This document shows positions 45,171 through 56,997 of a stretch of DNA of 64,000 bases, piece after piece; within the stretch, counting starts at the first letter, position 1, and each line of letters opens with the position of its first letter. Source of the DNA: Platynereis dumerilii (Eukaryota; Annelida; Polychaeta; Phyllodocida; Nereididae). The DNA is taken from contig JAPTHN010000019.1 in NCBI GenBank assembly GCA_026936325.1, forward strand, positions 10,442,253-10,506,252, written 5' to 3'. Position numbers and translations under genes: made by a program. Below the pieces are notes generated by a model. The model ran no database searches. It saw only the letters and a program-made list of their open reading frames with translations, and was not told where the DNA came from.

Positions 45171-47449
45171 CTATGCAGATTTGTTCAGGAAGGGCTTTTT
45201 GTCTTCAAAGTCCTTCCGGGATGCCCTTCTGTCCCCTTGAGGTGGGCCTGACGTAGCTCTCCAATTGGGAGAATCACTGCCCCTATCCGCGAACGAGGGG
45301 GACCTGTTTGATCTCCCTCGGCTAAATTGGGGAGAGACATATGAGGTGTTCCTGTGTGGGAAATCGCTGCCATCACACTCTCTAGCAATGTGTCCGATAC
45401 CAGCACAAGTAAAACACCTCAATTGAATTGGTGTACGCATGCGTTTGTTAGGGCAATCTTCAGCATGATAGTGGTTGCCATCGCATGTTAAGCAAGTCTC
45501 AGAATTGGTGGACCCCACTGGGGACTCCGGACAGTCCTTACTAATGCGACGGCCATCTGTTTTGATGCCAGATGTCCGCTTCTTATCTGCAGTCGGACGC
45601 GGAGCATGTGGATTAGCCTTTATGTTCCTCCGGCTCTTGTCATACTGCTTCGGCATGTTGAACAGACGGTTGAGCCTTAGCCGGTCTCCTTTGGGCAGAG
45701 TAATGCAAGCATTGAGGGCTGCATCTAAGAGAGAAGTTGTCAGTTGAACCAGCTTCTCTCGTGGGATCTTTCTGCAAACCCGGGAAATAAGTTTAGACTT
45801 CTGGGTCTCGGAGTCCCGTTTATCCATCTTCTCAAGTCTGAGGGTTCCGGCATCCATTAAGCATCCTTGCGGCTCCTTTTCCATAAAACAGCCCTGCAGT
45901 TCCATTGTCTGATCTGTCAAGAAGCCATTAGAACATCCATGCCAATCATCTTCACCATGGTGTTTATTGAAGTCTACTGAAGATGTGGAGTCAATAGAAT
46001 CAATTGACTCTCTGCGTGGGCTATTGGAGGGGTCCTTGGAGCAAGTTTGTGTGCTGTGCACCAAGGGTCCCTTGTTCAATGAATTCGAGAAAATAGATGA
46101 AATAGGTGGAGACCTGTCATCTTCCACCCTGGGCTCCTCCCGGTCCATGCTATCAGGCATATGGTGACACTCTGAGTAGGTAACAATATCCTCACTGCAA
46201 CTGTTAGACTCAGTCTCATGAATACTTTCAGTGATGGCCTCCCTTCCTATATTCTCAGTATCCACTCGGTCGTCCTGAAATTGTTCAGAATAGAACATGT
46301 TGTGGACCTTTGTTCCTTCCAGTATGGGCGGGGAATTTTCAAACATCTCTCCAACTTGACTAGATGGTCCCTGTTGTTGAAATGCATCCTTGGCTTCCCT
46401 GGGCAGCCCTTGTTGCTGGAGAACTGGATCTGGGAAATTCTCATTCAGGGCATGAGATGTTGTTTGAATTCCCTTGTCGGTTACTCTCTCCTCCTTCATT
46501 TTCATGTCGTTGGTAGCCCTTTTCTGCTGACCATAGCATCTCTTGCCTTGCCCTCTAATCCTGTCAAGCAGGGCAAAGAGTTTTTGGTTTCGTCGGACTT
46601 CAAAATGCTCTAAATCTTTGTACATGATCAACTTGACATCCAAATCATTCTGTGGGTCCCAATCTATATTTTGAAATATTTTGATGCTGGACAGGGGAGG
46701 ATCCAGAAAATTCCGGTGGGGGGGTCTATCGGACTATCGCGTCGTGGAACGCATAATTCGCGACATAAAGCGACTGCGCGCGGATAAAATTAACATGTAA
46801 AAATATATAAATTTTGGTCCGGTGGGGGGGGGATGCATCCCCCCCATCCCCCCCCCCTGCGTCCGTCCCTGATGCTGGACACCACAATATTTGATTTGTG
46901 AAGTTCCAGGGTTGTCTCAAAGTTGATATTAGTCAATTGGTTGAAAAATTTCCATGAAGTAATAGGACCAAATTCCCTTTCATCTAGCAGCTCTTCAGCC
47001 ATCGCTGGTCCAATCCCTTGGATTTTCATCAACTCGTCCATTGAAGCTGAGTCTAAGTTGACAGGTGCCATTTTAGATATCTCCTGCTTGTTTTCAGTGA
47101 TGTTATTCTCTAGCTTGTCCCTCAGGTTTGACATAATTCTATGAAGATGGTTGTTTCTTCGCTCTTCAAAATGTTCAATGTCTTTGTATTTGATCAGCTT
47201 AACATCCAATTCAACATTCGGGTCCCAATTCATGTTTTTGAAAATCTGGATATTGGAAACCATTACCTTGGATGTGTGTAATGCTAGAGTTTTCTCAAAA
47301 GTGAACTTGGTCAGGTTATTGAACGCTTTCCATGATGTTATCGGTCCAATAATTCTATCCCCAACTATTTTTTCAGCAATGACTGTTCCAATCCCAGGTA
47401 TGGTCATCAGTTCATCATGTGATGCTGTGTCCAGATTAACTGGAGCCAT
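45171..47449 (-). pseudogene. Gag-like region of copy 1: two HhH modules and two zinc knuckles (fossil)
   Basis: Domain order: a ComEA-type helix-hairpin-helix module (NLDTASHDELMTIPGIG), then DVKLIKYKDIEHFEERRN; a second HhH module (NLDSASMDELMKIQGIG) with its own DVKLI..YKD..HFE partner; a long polar linker rich in Ser, Asp and Glu; a basic helical part; then CLTCDGNHYHAEDC and the canonical knuckle CFTCAGIGHIAREC (CX2CX4HX4C). HhH modules bind DNA or RNA backbones; CCHC knuckles are typical of Gag nucleocapsid. The region is interrupted by the MITE at 46692-46871 and is treated as a fossil. Confidence 0.85.
46692..46871. mobile_element. hAT-type MITE inserted in the retroelement
   Basis: 180 bp with ends CAGGGGAGGATCCAG and CTGCGTCCGTCCCTG between perfect octamers ATGCTGGA (46684-46691, 46872-46879). 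G- and C-runs lie just inside. Confidence 0.93.
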
Positions 47450-48575
47450 TTTGGCTGTCTACAAGTTGTCAGTGCCTAGCTATTTCAATTTTAAGCTAAT
47501 TTCTAGCAAGCAAACCCTGGAGCGGGATGGTTAATAAGCACCAGAATTCGTTAGTAGAAGGCACAGCAAGTGGTATTTGGGTTCAAGGTTTTTCAACCAG
47601 AACTCCAAATAGGATCCACTTAATCACTTATGTCATTAAACTCCTAATCTTAAGGTTAATTGTTTGAAAAAAAACCTTAAAATCTAAGGGCCATAAGACA
47701 CAAGGGTACACACAGTGACAATTGGCATTAATTCATTATATACAGCACACACAATATTGTCAAATTATGCAGTAAACCTTACTTGGTTAACACTCCACTA
47801 ATTTTGTCAAATATGTTCTGTATTAATAATTCAAGTAAATAGATAGAAGGCTCTCCTCCAATGAAATTTAATGAGCAAATGTAGAATTGGCTTCAAAGTT
47901 AATTAAACCCAAGACTAATTCACTATATGAAATCACAAACTAATGTGTAGAAAGTGGGCTACTAATTTTTGCAATTTAGCCCAATTTGCTACACCACTAG
48001 TAGGCTGTGCTGTACAATTGCTAAGGCTGGTTATGTAAATATCTACAGCTTGTAGGCCTTAATTTTTCAATTAGGCCTGCTAAAGCTAAGATACATTTAT
48101 TTGCAGGATTTTTCTGTAACACAGATAAATTGCACAGATGTAGGCCAATAGCTTACAATCAGGCAGCAGTGTGTCTAATCTGTGATATAATAGGCCTATA
48201 TTGTATACATTGACAGTGGATATAGGATGTTGTTGACAGTTATGATGGAGCTGTCAAAATTTGACAGGTGGAGGTCCAGAAGACTCACCCCACCAGTGTC
48301 AAACAGGAACAGTGACAACTCGCACCAAAATATCCAAAATGCACATTGATATCTGCCAAATGTACTGCAATATTGATTAACCAGCAAATATAAGCATAAC
48401 CAATGGTTTTCAGCTCACTTTGAGTGCTTTGAAGCTGGCGCCTCTCGGCGAAATCCAATATGGCGGCCGCCTTACTCAACATGTGACAGCAGAAAATGTC
48501 TAATTTTCGCGTCTATTTTCGATAGACAGCATCCGAAACACAGATAGCATGAATCCGTTAACTCCTTGTCGCCAA

Positions 48576-48756
48576 TGTGGTGATCGTGGTATTGCTTACC
48601 TAACCACTGTGGTGAGAGGATACCAGCGGGAGCGGAGATGCGTCTCGTCGCTTCAGCTGCAGTGTATCGTCTGCCAAACCTCGCCAGATCTCGCCGCACC
48701 GCGAGAGGACCCGAGATGACGTACAGCGGCACCAAGCGGTGGTGCGGGCCACCACA
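48576..48756 (-). repeat. 5' LTR of copy 1
   Basis: 181 bp, identical by eye to the 3' LTR. About three differences from the LTR of copy 2. Confidence 0.93.
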
Positions 48757-48868
48757 GTATGCTCCCTAGGGTAAGATCTTTCCCCCATCCCCTATTTATT
48801 TCACAACAATTAAAAATTATTATATTAATTGGATGATCCCTCTAATGAAACACAGTATGCTCCCTAGG
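48757..48868 (+). repeat. Right flank: GTATGCTCCCTAGG unit repeated twice
   Basis: GTATGCTCCCTAGG occurs at 48757 and 48855, about 98 bp apart, indicating a two-unit repeat into which the retroelement inserted. Confidence 0.8.
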
Positions 48869-49420
48869 ATGGGTTGCAAGCACAGCTTGCAGTCTGGGAG
48901 AATTCAGCATGAATTAGAATCATAGTGGGGGAGATAGAAAGTGAGTCCACTGGGACACTTCATAATGATACATAGTATCCAACTATTCATTTTATTTGGA
49001 CAAACAGACTGTAGCCACTTGTATGAGGCAGTTATAAGTTTGAATATTAGCAGACGACAAATGACAGTTATTTGTTTCATTTGTGCCACATGTGGCGCCA
49101 TCTATACATGTACCTCTACACAGGCTTTAATAAAGTCACCAACTTTCATCTATTATAAGCAATACATCAAATTTGATCATGCTAAATGGGGGATACATAC
49201 CAGATACACAACTTCATATCATTACTTTGAGTTTTTTGACATATTAAAAGCCTGTTTAAGGCGATTTTAAGAGAGCTATTTTGTGTCAAAATGTATGATG
49301 TGTGATTTTGATAAGACCTGCCAAGCTTCCCCTGTTTACAGTTCAGAATCTTGCGGTCTGTCTTGACTTGGCTTGGGCAGGCACACTATTTTTAGTTTTG
49401 TTTCAGCTGACCTCCCATTT
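48869..49420. other. Gene X intron, no feature seen
   Basis: AT-rich, no exon supported. Confidence 0.5.
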
Positions 49421-49475
49421 CTGACTGTCCCTCCACGATGTGGAGGCTTTTAATCAGAGGGACAGGTACAGTCTG
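49421..49475 (-). repeat. 55-bp double-palindromic element, second copy
   Basis: Reverse complement of the 29607-29664 sequence apart from a few changes: GACTGTCCCTCCAC, GTGGAGG, AGAGGGACAGGTACAGTCTG. Confidence 0.75.
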
Positions 49476-49846
49476 AATGCACCATTTTCAATAAACTTCC
49501 TGTTGAGATTAATTGAGTACAAGGAAGCACTGACATAGACCAACTGCACAAATCAAGTAAAAAGAATCAACACAATTGCATGTTTTTCAGAATTAAGTGA
49601 GTTCAATTCATTTCATTAGTCCAGTAGAGCCCCCCTATGTCAGAGGAACCCAAAAAGCTGTAAAACAATTCTTACTGAATTGAAAGCGAGAGCCCCCCTC
49701 AATGATGCCAGTGATGCAGCCATAGTCTGGTGCCCTGCTATGTGAATGCATACAGGCCAGAAGACCAGGCTAATGCAGCCATAGCCATGCTGGGAGAGCA
49801 GAGCAGTTTGTGTAGAACTGTGGAAGAAATACTTTCAAAATGTCAC

Positions 49847-51014
49847 CAGGGCCGGATTATCCATAGGGCACAGTGGGCACTGTGCCCAGGGCCTCACATG
49901 GCAAGGGGGGCCTCACAAAAAAAAAGGGGGAAAAAAGCTTGAAAGTGAAGAACAAAAGCGCACATACTTTTACAACGAGATACCGTATCAGACCTCAAAG
50001 CTTTCATGATTATGAATGTAAACCACATGCATCATATTATCCTTAATGTGTGATAGAGGCCCACCTAAAATAGAGGCCTGGGTTAGGCTCTTTTCCCAAT
50101 AAATATTTAAAGGGCCTGCTTCAAAATGGAGGCTCCTTTGAGTCCAACATCAAGGAAATTTGCACTCATTGCAAGATAATATTGCCTGTTATATTATGTC
50201 AAGACTGTCATTTTTTGTATCCTGGATAAATTAAGGCCCACCTTAACTGCAATACATATATCCACCTCAAATTTGGGCCCTTCTGGAAGCCAGCATGAAT
50301 AGGCTTATGGCATTCATATTCTATTTATATGGAGTTTCTCGGGAAATCTTTATCATTTCCAGAAAGTTGAGCCAGCTGAAACTCACAATTTAAGTTTGGC
50401 CAATTTTTTTTCACATTTTTGGACTGCAAGCATTTTTTACAAGAAAATAAAATAGTATACAATAGGCTTATTTGGTTATGTTAAATTCAGCAGTCATCCA
50501 AGAAGAAAGTTTGAAAGAGACTATAAAAAAAGATCAGTTAATTTTGTTAAAATACATCTGTGAAACATATTCAGACTTAAACATTTGAATATATGATAAT
50601 CAAATGTTCCTCCAGTGGTCTACCATTTCTTTAAAAGGCCTGTAAAGATTCCACATGTGGTTTTCCTGGTTCTATTACCAAGCAAAAAGATTTCAAATCA
50701 TCTTTCAAACCTGCTGGATTAATCTGTATCCATTCATATAAAATGGAATTATACTGGATACAGTCACTGCAAATATGTTTGAACAGTGTAATATTTTTGT
50801 TTCTGTTTAATTAATCACCATAATCTGCAATAATTGTGACCATCAAAATGTGTCAATGCTGGCGGTCTCAGAAAATTTTACATTTCCAGAATCTATTAAG
50901 CAACACAAATAAGTGTATTTCAGTATTGTAATTTTACATGATAAATATACGGCAAGTTGGGGGCCTCAATGCCTCATTGTGCCCAGGACCTCCGGGACCC
51001 TTGATCCGACCCTG
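49847..51014. mobile_element. hAT-type MITE, 1168 bp
   Basis: Ends CAGGGCCGGATTATCC and GATCCGACCCTG lie between perfect octamers AATGTCAC (49839-49846, 51015-51022). CAGTGGGCACTGTGCCCAGG sits near the left end, and GTGCCCAGGACC near the right. Confidence 0.92.
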
Positions 51015-51022
51015 AATGTCAC

Positions 51023-54000
51023 AATAAAGCCACTAAATGTTAGTTTAAAGATCCGGGGACAAACTTTATGACAGTAACTTAACATACAGTGAAGAAGGGC
51101 TGTGAAAGTAGTGGCAGGTGACCAGTAGCTGTTACATAAAATTAGGCCTAAATGTTAACATTTCAGTGTGTGCAAAAAATCTTCCTTACGAAACCAAGGC
51201 ACTGCCCTGCCACCCAGTGGGCAGGCAGCGAAATAACGTGCAAGCACTTTAAGCTGCGTCAAAGACTCTCCTCCATTATATGCCCCCCCCCCCTCAGGCC
51301 ACTTCTAGATACGTCCCTGCTATGACTAGAGGGGGGAACAAAATCACTTTTTCTTTCAAAACCCTCATGTGACCCCCGGCTTGTAGCATGGGAACGCGTA
51401 CAGATTCTGGCCACCACAGGGTGGAAAATAAAGTGTCCTAGCTGTAATATTCGACGTTAAACACCATTTCGAAGGGGACCATCCCAGGCACGAACCAGAG
51501 AAATTTCAGAGCTTAATACCTCCAATGTGATGAGATATGTATCTACTCCCATTGTGAAGCACACTAACATGGGGCATTTTCTGCAATTCGACCCACTCAT
51601 GACATGGGCTTTACTTCAGGCCTGCAATACAAAAATGCTTTTATTACCAGTGCTTGGCCTTGTGGCTATGTCTACTTCCCCAAAATTAGTAACTCTCCAA
51701 AGTAGGTTTCCATATTTGGCCAAATATGTGATGCCCGAAAATGGGACGTACGAAAAACGTGACGTATTTTGACAGAAACATTGAAAGAGCTTTTTGAAAA
51801 CTTTAGCTAACGCTTGAACTTTTCAAAGTAATACCCTATTGTATGTTCCAGACAACAGTATACACTACCTCTTGACATGATTCAAAAATGTTCTGTCAAT
51901 TAGAAAAAGAAAGAGATCAGGACGTACAAAAAACGTGACGTATTTTTTGTGTATCATTATTGGACGTTTTATTAAATACATTCAAAGAACCAGTTAAGTA
52001 CATAGGCTCAAAATATGACCAGGTAGTACAACTACTAACATACCATAAACAGCTGCAGTATGTCTCTGCTGTCGCGAGTTTTGTAACATACAATTATGTA
52101 CCGTACACTCTCACACCCCATTATGGTCCACCGTTGGAAGTCCTGATGCTGTATGTTGACCATGTTGCACAAACTTTTTAATCATAAAATATATGATTAA
52201 GCTGTATTGAAAAAACTTTCATCAAGCAGCTTTATGAGTGTTGTTTGCAGCCATAAATGAAATTACCGTACTCTTTCACATTTGGCGGCAGTCAAGAAAG
52301 GCTATGGTGATGGAGTGATCTCCTACGTGGACAGGTGTTCTTGTGATATAATTCTGCTGTACACAACATGGCTATCTTAAAACAACATGCAAACTTCCTG
52401 ACATACAACCTATTTTGATCTGGTAACATACATATCACAGGTGATTTAAAAAAAATTTCCTTGATGTAATCAATGAAAGAATAAACAGTGAGAAATTTTG
52501 GCACCAAATATATGCAGCTGCTTCATTATTGCTTTTCCTCATGGACTGACATGTATTTCTGTTGTATTGTGAGTGTTTCCAAGTAGCTGGTACTGCTTAG
52601 AATTATTTTCCTCTCACTTCTGTGACCCCCTTTCAGTGGCGTGTCCCTATAAAATGCTAAATTTCCCTGTTTTTTTACTCTAAAATTGCCTTGTGGGATC
52701 CACAAAACAATGGGACCCTTTACAAACTATATATCAAATTGTCCGTTGAAAAACAAGCTATCACCTTATGCAAGTTGCAACAATTAAGAATAAATGTTCA
52801 AAAACATATAAGCTCTAGAAGCAAACCGAAAGTGAGTGTACACGTTCCTGTGCTACAAGCCCCCCCAAGTTTTGACAAATTGTATGAAAACACTATTCCC
52901 AAAGGGATTTTTCCAGCAAATGATTTTTCAGCCTGCTACCAGCATTTTTGTGTATGGCCGATTTTAGCATTAGCGCAAATTCGCGGTTCTCCGTATCTCT
53001 GTCAATTTTAGAGTTAGCCAAAAAATAATTACACCATGTTTTTCAGTGAAGAAAGACCTTTCATTTGAATACCAACAATGCTATGCTGCAGATGTTTTAG
53101 TTTGTATTGTCAAGGAAAGTTAATTGAAAAATTTCCATTTTCTCTAAATATTTTTGTCATCTCAGGTCTTGGAACCGACACTCATGGTCTAAAATAAAAT
53201 AACAATGATTTTTAGCTTGTTTAAAATTGTGAATTGAACATATCCCTCTTAAACTTATATCACACATGTAAGTACTAAGTAAATTATTGTTTACAATTAT
53301 TTTTATCAACAATTCGCAATCAATATGACAGACACATGTAACAATGCTATGAGTTTCTGTGATATTGCTTTGAAGTGGTCCGACCTTTTTTTAGAGGCGA
53401 TGCATCAGCCTATCGCTGATATGGTCTTAGTGATTCTATATATAGCCACTCGCCTCTGTATAGATGGCCACAGGCCTCCCGACAGGAGGCTTTTCCAAGA
53501 TTCTGAATTTCAGTCTGTGAAACTTCGTCATCAGAACGGGTGGCCAGCGTCGTAGTAAAATGCGGACGGGCCTAATTCGCGGAACGGCGGGCTGCGGGAT
53601 TTCGTAGTAAAACGCGGATGCGCAGTTGCGGAACAGGACGCTTTTGCGGGATCGGGCCGAAATTAAATGTAGATGGGATGAAATATGTGGAACAAGCTGA
53701 ATTTGCTTTAAAAATCGCCTCTATTTTTTTTTGAAAAAATTTTCTTGTTCAGAAAAAGGTTTAGGTCCTTAGAAAAGATTATTCTTATTAGGCCCAGTGG
53801 CCAGTACTTTAATTTCTCAGAATCAAGAAATGTGATAAATCACAATTATTGAGCGAAGAGCCCGGGCCAAGATGTCTCTGGCACAGACTGCTTTCTACTG
53901 GCATGATACTAGCATCTCCAAAAGAGCTATCAGCCAATATGTAAAGGGTCTACTATTTAGTTTCAGATTTTCCAGAATTATGAACTTAATGTTTTCAAAT

Positions 54001-56434
54001 GGCTCAACTTGAAAAGCCTGGCTCCTTTCCACTTATTCCAACTAATCCTGAGTTTTGTAAGATCACTACATCTTTGGTCCCCGCCGAAATCACACAATTT
54101 TGCTCTCATAACTGTTAGGTACATTTCGCTAATTTCAGGATGACCCCCTTGTGAAGATGTGCTTGGACTAGGCTTTTCTCATACCTCTGATAAATGTCAC
54201 CTCATTGACATTTCAGTTCTCATTCATGTATATGATACACTGTTGTTCTATGCATCCTGATAATATTACCAGCAATGTCCACTGTCCAGTATCAAAAATA
54301 TGGGATACTGAGCCTCAAAGTTTCTTAAGGAATATAATTTCCTGTAAACATGACTTATGCAATGTTGTTGCAATCTTCTAGATGATCATGTATAGCCTAG
54401 TACTGAACACTGCATGAACTGCAACGTCACAACTCTCACAATGCATTTGCCTTTTGGAGGGCTTCACCAATAGGAATGGGTTTGCAAAAAGACAAGAGAA
54501 GATGGTTGTTTCGAAGTGGAGGAAATTATTTGACATAATGGGGAGGCCTAAGTCAAAATATTGAGACACGATATTCTTTTTGGTTTGAATGGTTTAATAA
54601 CAGCATTCTAGGGGATACCAATGGAATTGTGTACGAAAAATTTACTGTTATTACATTATAAATGAGTACATGCACGATGTATACTGTCTCAAACTAAGGA
54701 GTTGTGCAAGACTTCCCAAAAATACTTAGATCATCCAACTGATAACAAAATAATCACACAGAACATGGATAATACAAAAATTGTTATATTACAGATAGCG
54801 TAAATGAATCAATCTAGTGGATTTAACTTAATAAGAAAATCTTATTTTCTTTAAAGTTTTTTGGTCTTCGTCAGACCTTCTAGGATCAAATCAGGAAACA
54901 GTTGATATAAAGGACTAATTATGCTAGCCTTGTAATTGTGTACTGAGCACCTAATATAGATTTGTCCATGGCCTTTTGTACTTTTGACATCGCTTACAGC
55001 AGAATAGGGCCAAGCGAGAGCTGTGAACTCATTTCCAATATGTTTTACCAGCTGTAAGGGGTAAAACTCACCAGAATACATTCATGTTGGTATTCATTTG
55101 AAAGGATTTTTTGCAAGGATTCCAAATATGTGGTTGGTTTTACTCTGGGATAAGAATTGACAAAGTTATTTAAAACCGCGACTTATCATTTACATAAATT
55201 TGCGGTGATTAGGAAAATGCTGGTAGCAGGCTGGAAACCGATTTTAAACACGTTTAAATGGTCATTTGTTCATTTTTATGATAAAAATAAAAAATTTAGG
55301 GGGTCCCGCCTAGGTTTTGAATTTTGTTCCCCCCCCCCTATTTATATGAATTCCTTGACCCCACAAACCCCAGAATCCACGTATTGAACACCTCTGTAGG
55401 CCAAAGCATTGAAAAGATAGAGTTCCGAGGCTGACGGCGGTGGCCATTTTGAATTTGCCATCTCACAGAGTTAGCCCGCACTTTTGAGAGGGTCGCCCCC
55501 GCTCATTTTTTAGATAAACCTTTAAAGAAGACAAATCAATCATAAAACATAACTTTGCTCTCAACGGTCACGGAATTATCATATATGACCCAACTAATAC
55601 CGCCCATATTGCTGTGAGGTTTGGTAGTCTCAGTTGTCCTCCCTATTGACGATGATTTCACTTTGCACAGGCTGCCCCAGACTTCCAGTATGAGTCAAAT
55701 ACATCAAATACCTTGACATCTCGCCAGGCATAACTTATGAGTGACCTTGACCTACATCTGTGACCTTGGCGGCCATATTTGTGACTTGTGTACAAGATAA
55801 CTCAATTTCTATTAATCCTGGAATCATGAAACTAGCAGGGATCATAGAAATACATAGAACAGACATGAGGCTGTATGATGCCACCTCAAGATGAGGTCAC
55901 CAAATCTGCCATATTGGAACTGCCCTGAGACATGACGTACACACAATAGACTAATTATGATGTGAAAAAGCCAAAAGGCAGAGTAACACATTCTTTATTT
56001 AAATACAGTTAATTAAGGGTCAGAGAGTAGGCTTCAGTAACGGATTCAGAAAGGGAAGTATACAAGGAGGACCTCCGAAAGTCCAGGCATAATCTCAGGG
56101 CCCCTCCAGGGCCCTCCTGGTGGACCATATCCGACACTGAGAGAGGGGGCCCTTACTTTATTGTTTATAATGCTTGTCAAGTTTTAAATATTTTTATCAG
56201 GCCCAGAACTCGATTTTTATCTCTTTTGATAACTTTGATTTTTTTAAGGTTGCTGGTGGGCCCCCCTGACGTGGTGGGCCCCAGGGCACTGCCCTCTGGC
56301 CCATAGGGCCAGTCCGCCCCTGTCCATGGGTTTGTTGTCCAACCTCCAAACATATATGGACATCAATATCTGAAAAGGTTAGGGGCAACTGATGCACCCT
56401 ACTAATAAACTGAACTGAATTGAATTGATTTCAG
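51023..56434. other. Gene X intron, no gene seen
   Basis: Mostly unique AT-rich DNA. The repeated motif ATAACGTGCAAGCACTTTA lies at 51234. At about 56321 a CCAGTCCGCCCCTG end with C/G-rich mirror (56240-56310) suggests one terminus of a further hAT-like element whose other end I could not place. A C-run lies at 55330. No exon with matching phase was recognised. Confidence 0.5.
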
Positions 56435-56575
56435 GTTCAACCTATTAAGTTGTAGCATTGTAGGATGGTTGAACAAGATGATTGGCCTTATCCAGCAGGA
56501 TGTGACAGAAACGATGGAAACTAATTATGTGGACATGTTCAGAGCATTGATGATTTGCTTTTCCATTGATGTCAA
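56435..56575 (+). CDS. Gene X, exon 2
   Basis: Acceptor TTGATTTCAG and donor GTAAGT. The first base completes the TGG codon begun at 42840. It encodes a mostly hydrophobic helical stretch (SIVGWLNKMIGLIQQD) ending FSIDV, then two bases. Confidence 0.7.
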
Positions 56576-56858
56576 GTAAGTTTTCATAACAACGAACTGA
56601 AATTTATATGTGGACGTGGTCATGGTGTCCTACCCCCCCCCCCCATGGAAGCACTTGTAGCATTATTTCCACAAATTACTGTTAGTATGACAATGTTAGT
56701 TCACTGTGCGAATTTGGTGGTCGTGGATCAGACACCTGGTAAGAGGGAGATAATCTATAAAAAGTTGCCTTTTATATAGTAAGATATGATGTCAGAAACT
56801 ATAGAATATTAAATGTCAATATATATGTAAATAGTATATTATGTATTTTTAATTACAG

Positions 56859-56997
56859 TGATGGGAGAAATGCCCGTTTGAATCTTGGAAATACAACATG
56901 CAACCCAGATTTGCTATTGAAGTCAGTACCACTGGGGGCGTTTCTTCCCCCGGGGGTGTTTTATCCCCCAAGAGGAGTACAAATGATGCCTTTGGAG
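56859..56997 (+). CDS. Gene X, exon 3
   Basis: Acceptor TTAATTACAG and donor GTCAGT. It begins with the base that completes Asn and encodes 46 residues, including a proline-rich run (LGAFLPPGVFYPPRGVQMM). It ends in phase 0. Confidence 0.7.

Larger units (their letters stand above)
44504..48756 (-). mobile_element. LTR retrotransposon with gag-like region only, copy 1 (fossil)
   Basis: 181-bp direct repeats bound a 3.9-kb interior. It runs on -: 5' LTR 48756-48576, primer-site-like TGGCGACAAGGAG just inside, gag-like region 47449-45171, purine tract GACGGGGAGGAG just before the 3' LTR (44684-44504). LTRs begin TGTGGTG and end CACCACA and appear identical, so the insertion is young. No reverse transcriptase, RNase H or integrase region is visible; only about 490 bp separate the gag-like region from the 3' LTR. 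A 180-bp hAT MITE interrupts it. No clear target duplication is seen. Family within LTR elements unresolved. Confidence 0.9.

Noticed and set aside
44504-48756. A host HhH/zinc-knuckle gene rather than a mobile element
   Set aside because: Direct LTRs, primer-site and purine-tract sequences and a second inverted copy with the same LTR show a retroelement.
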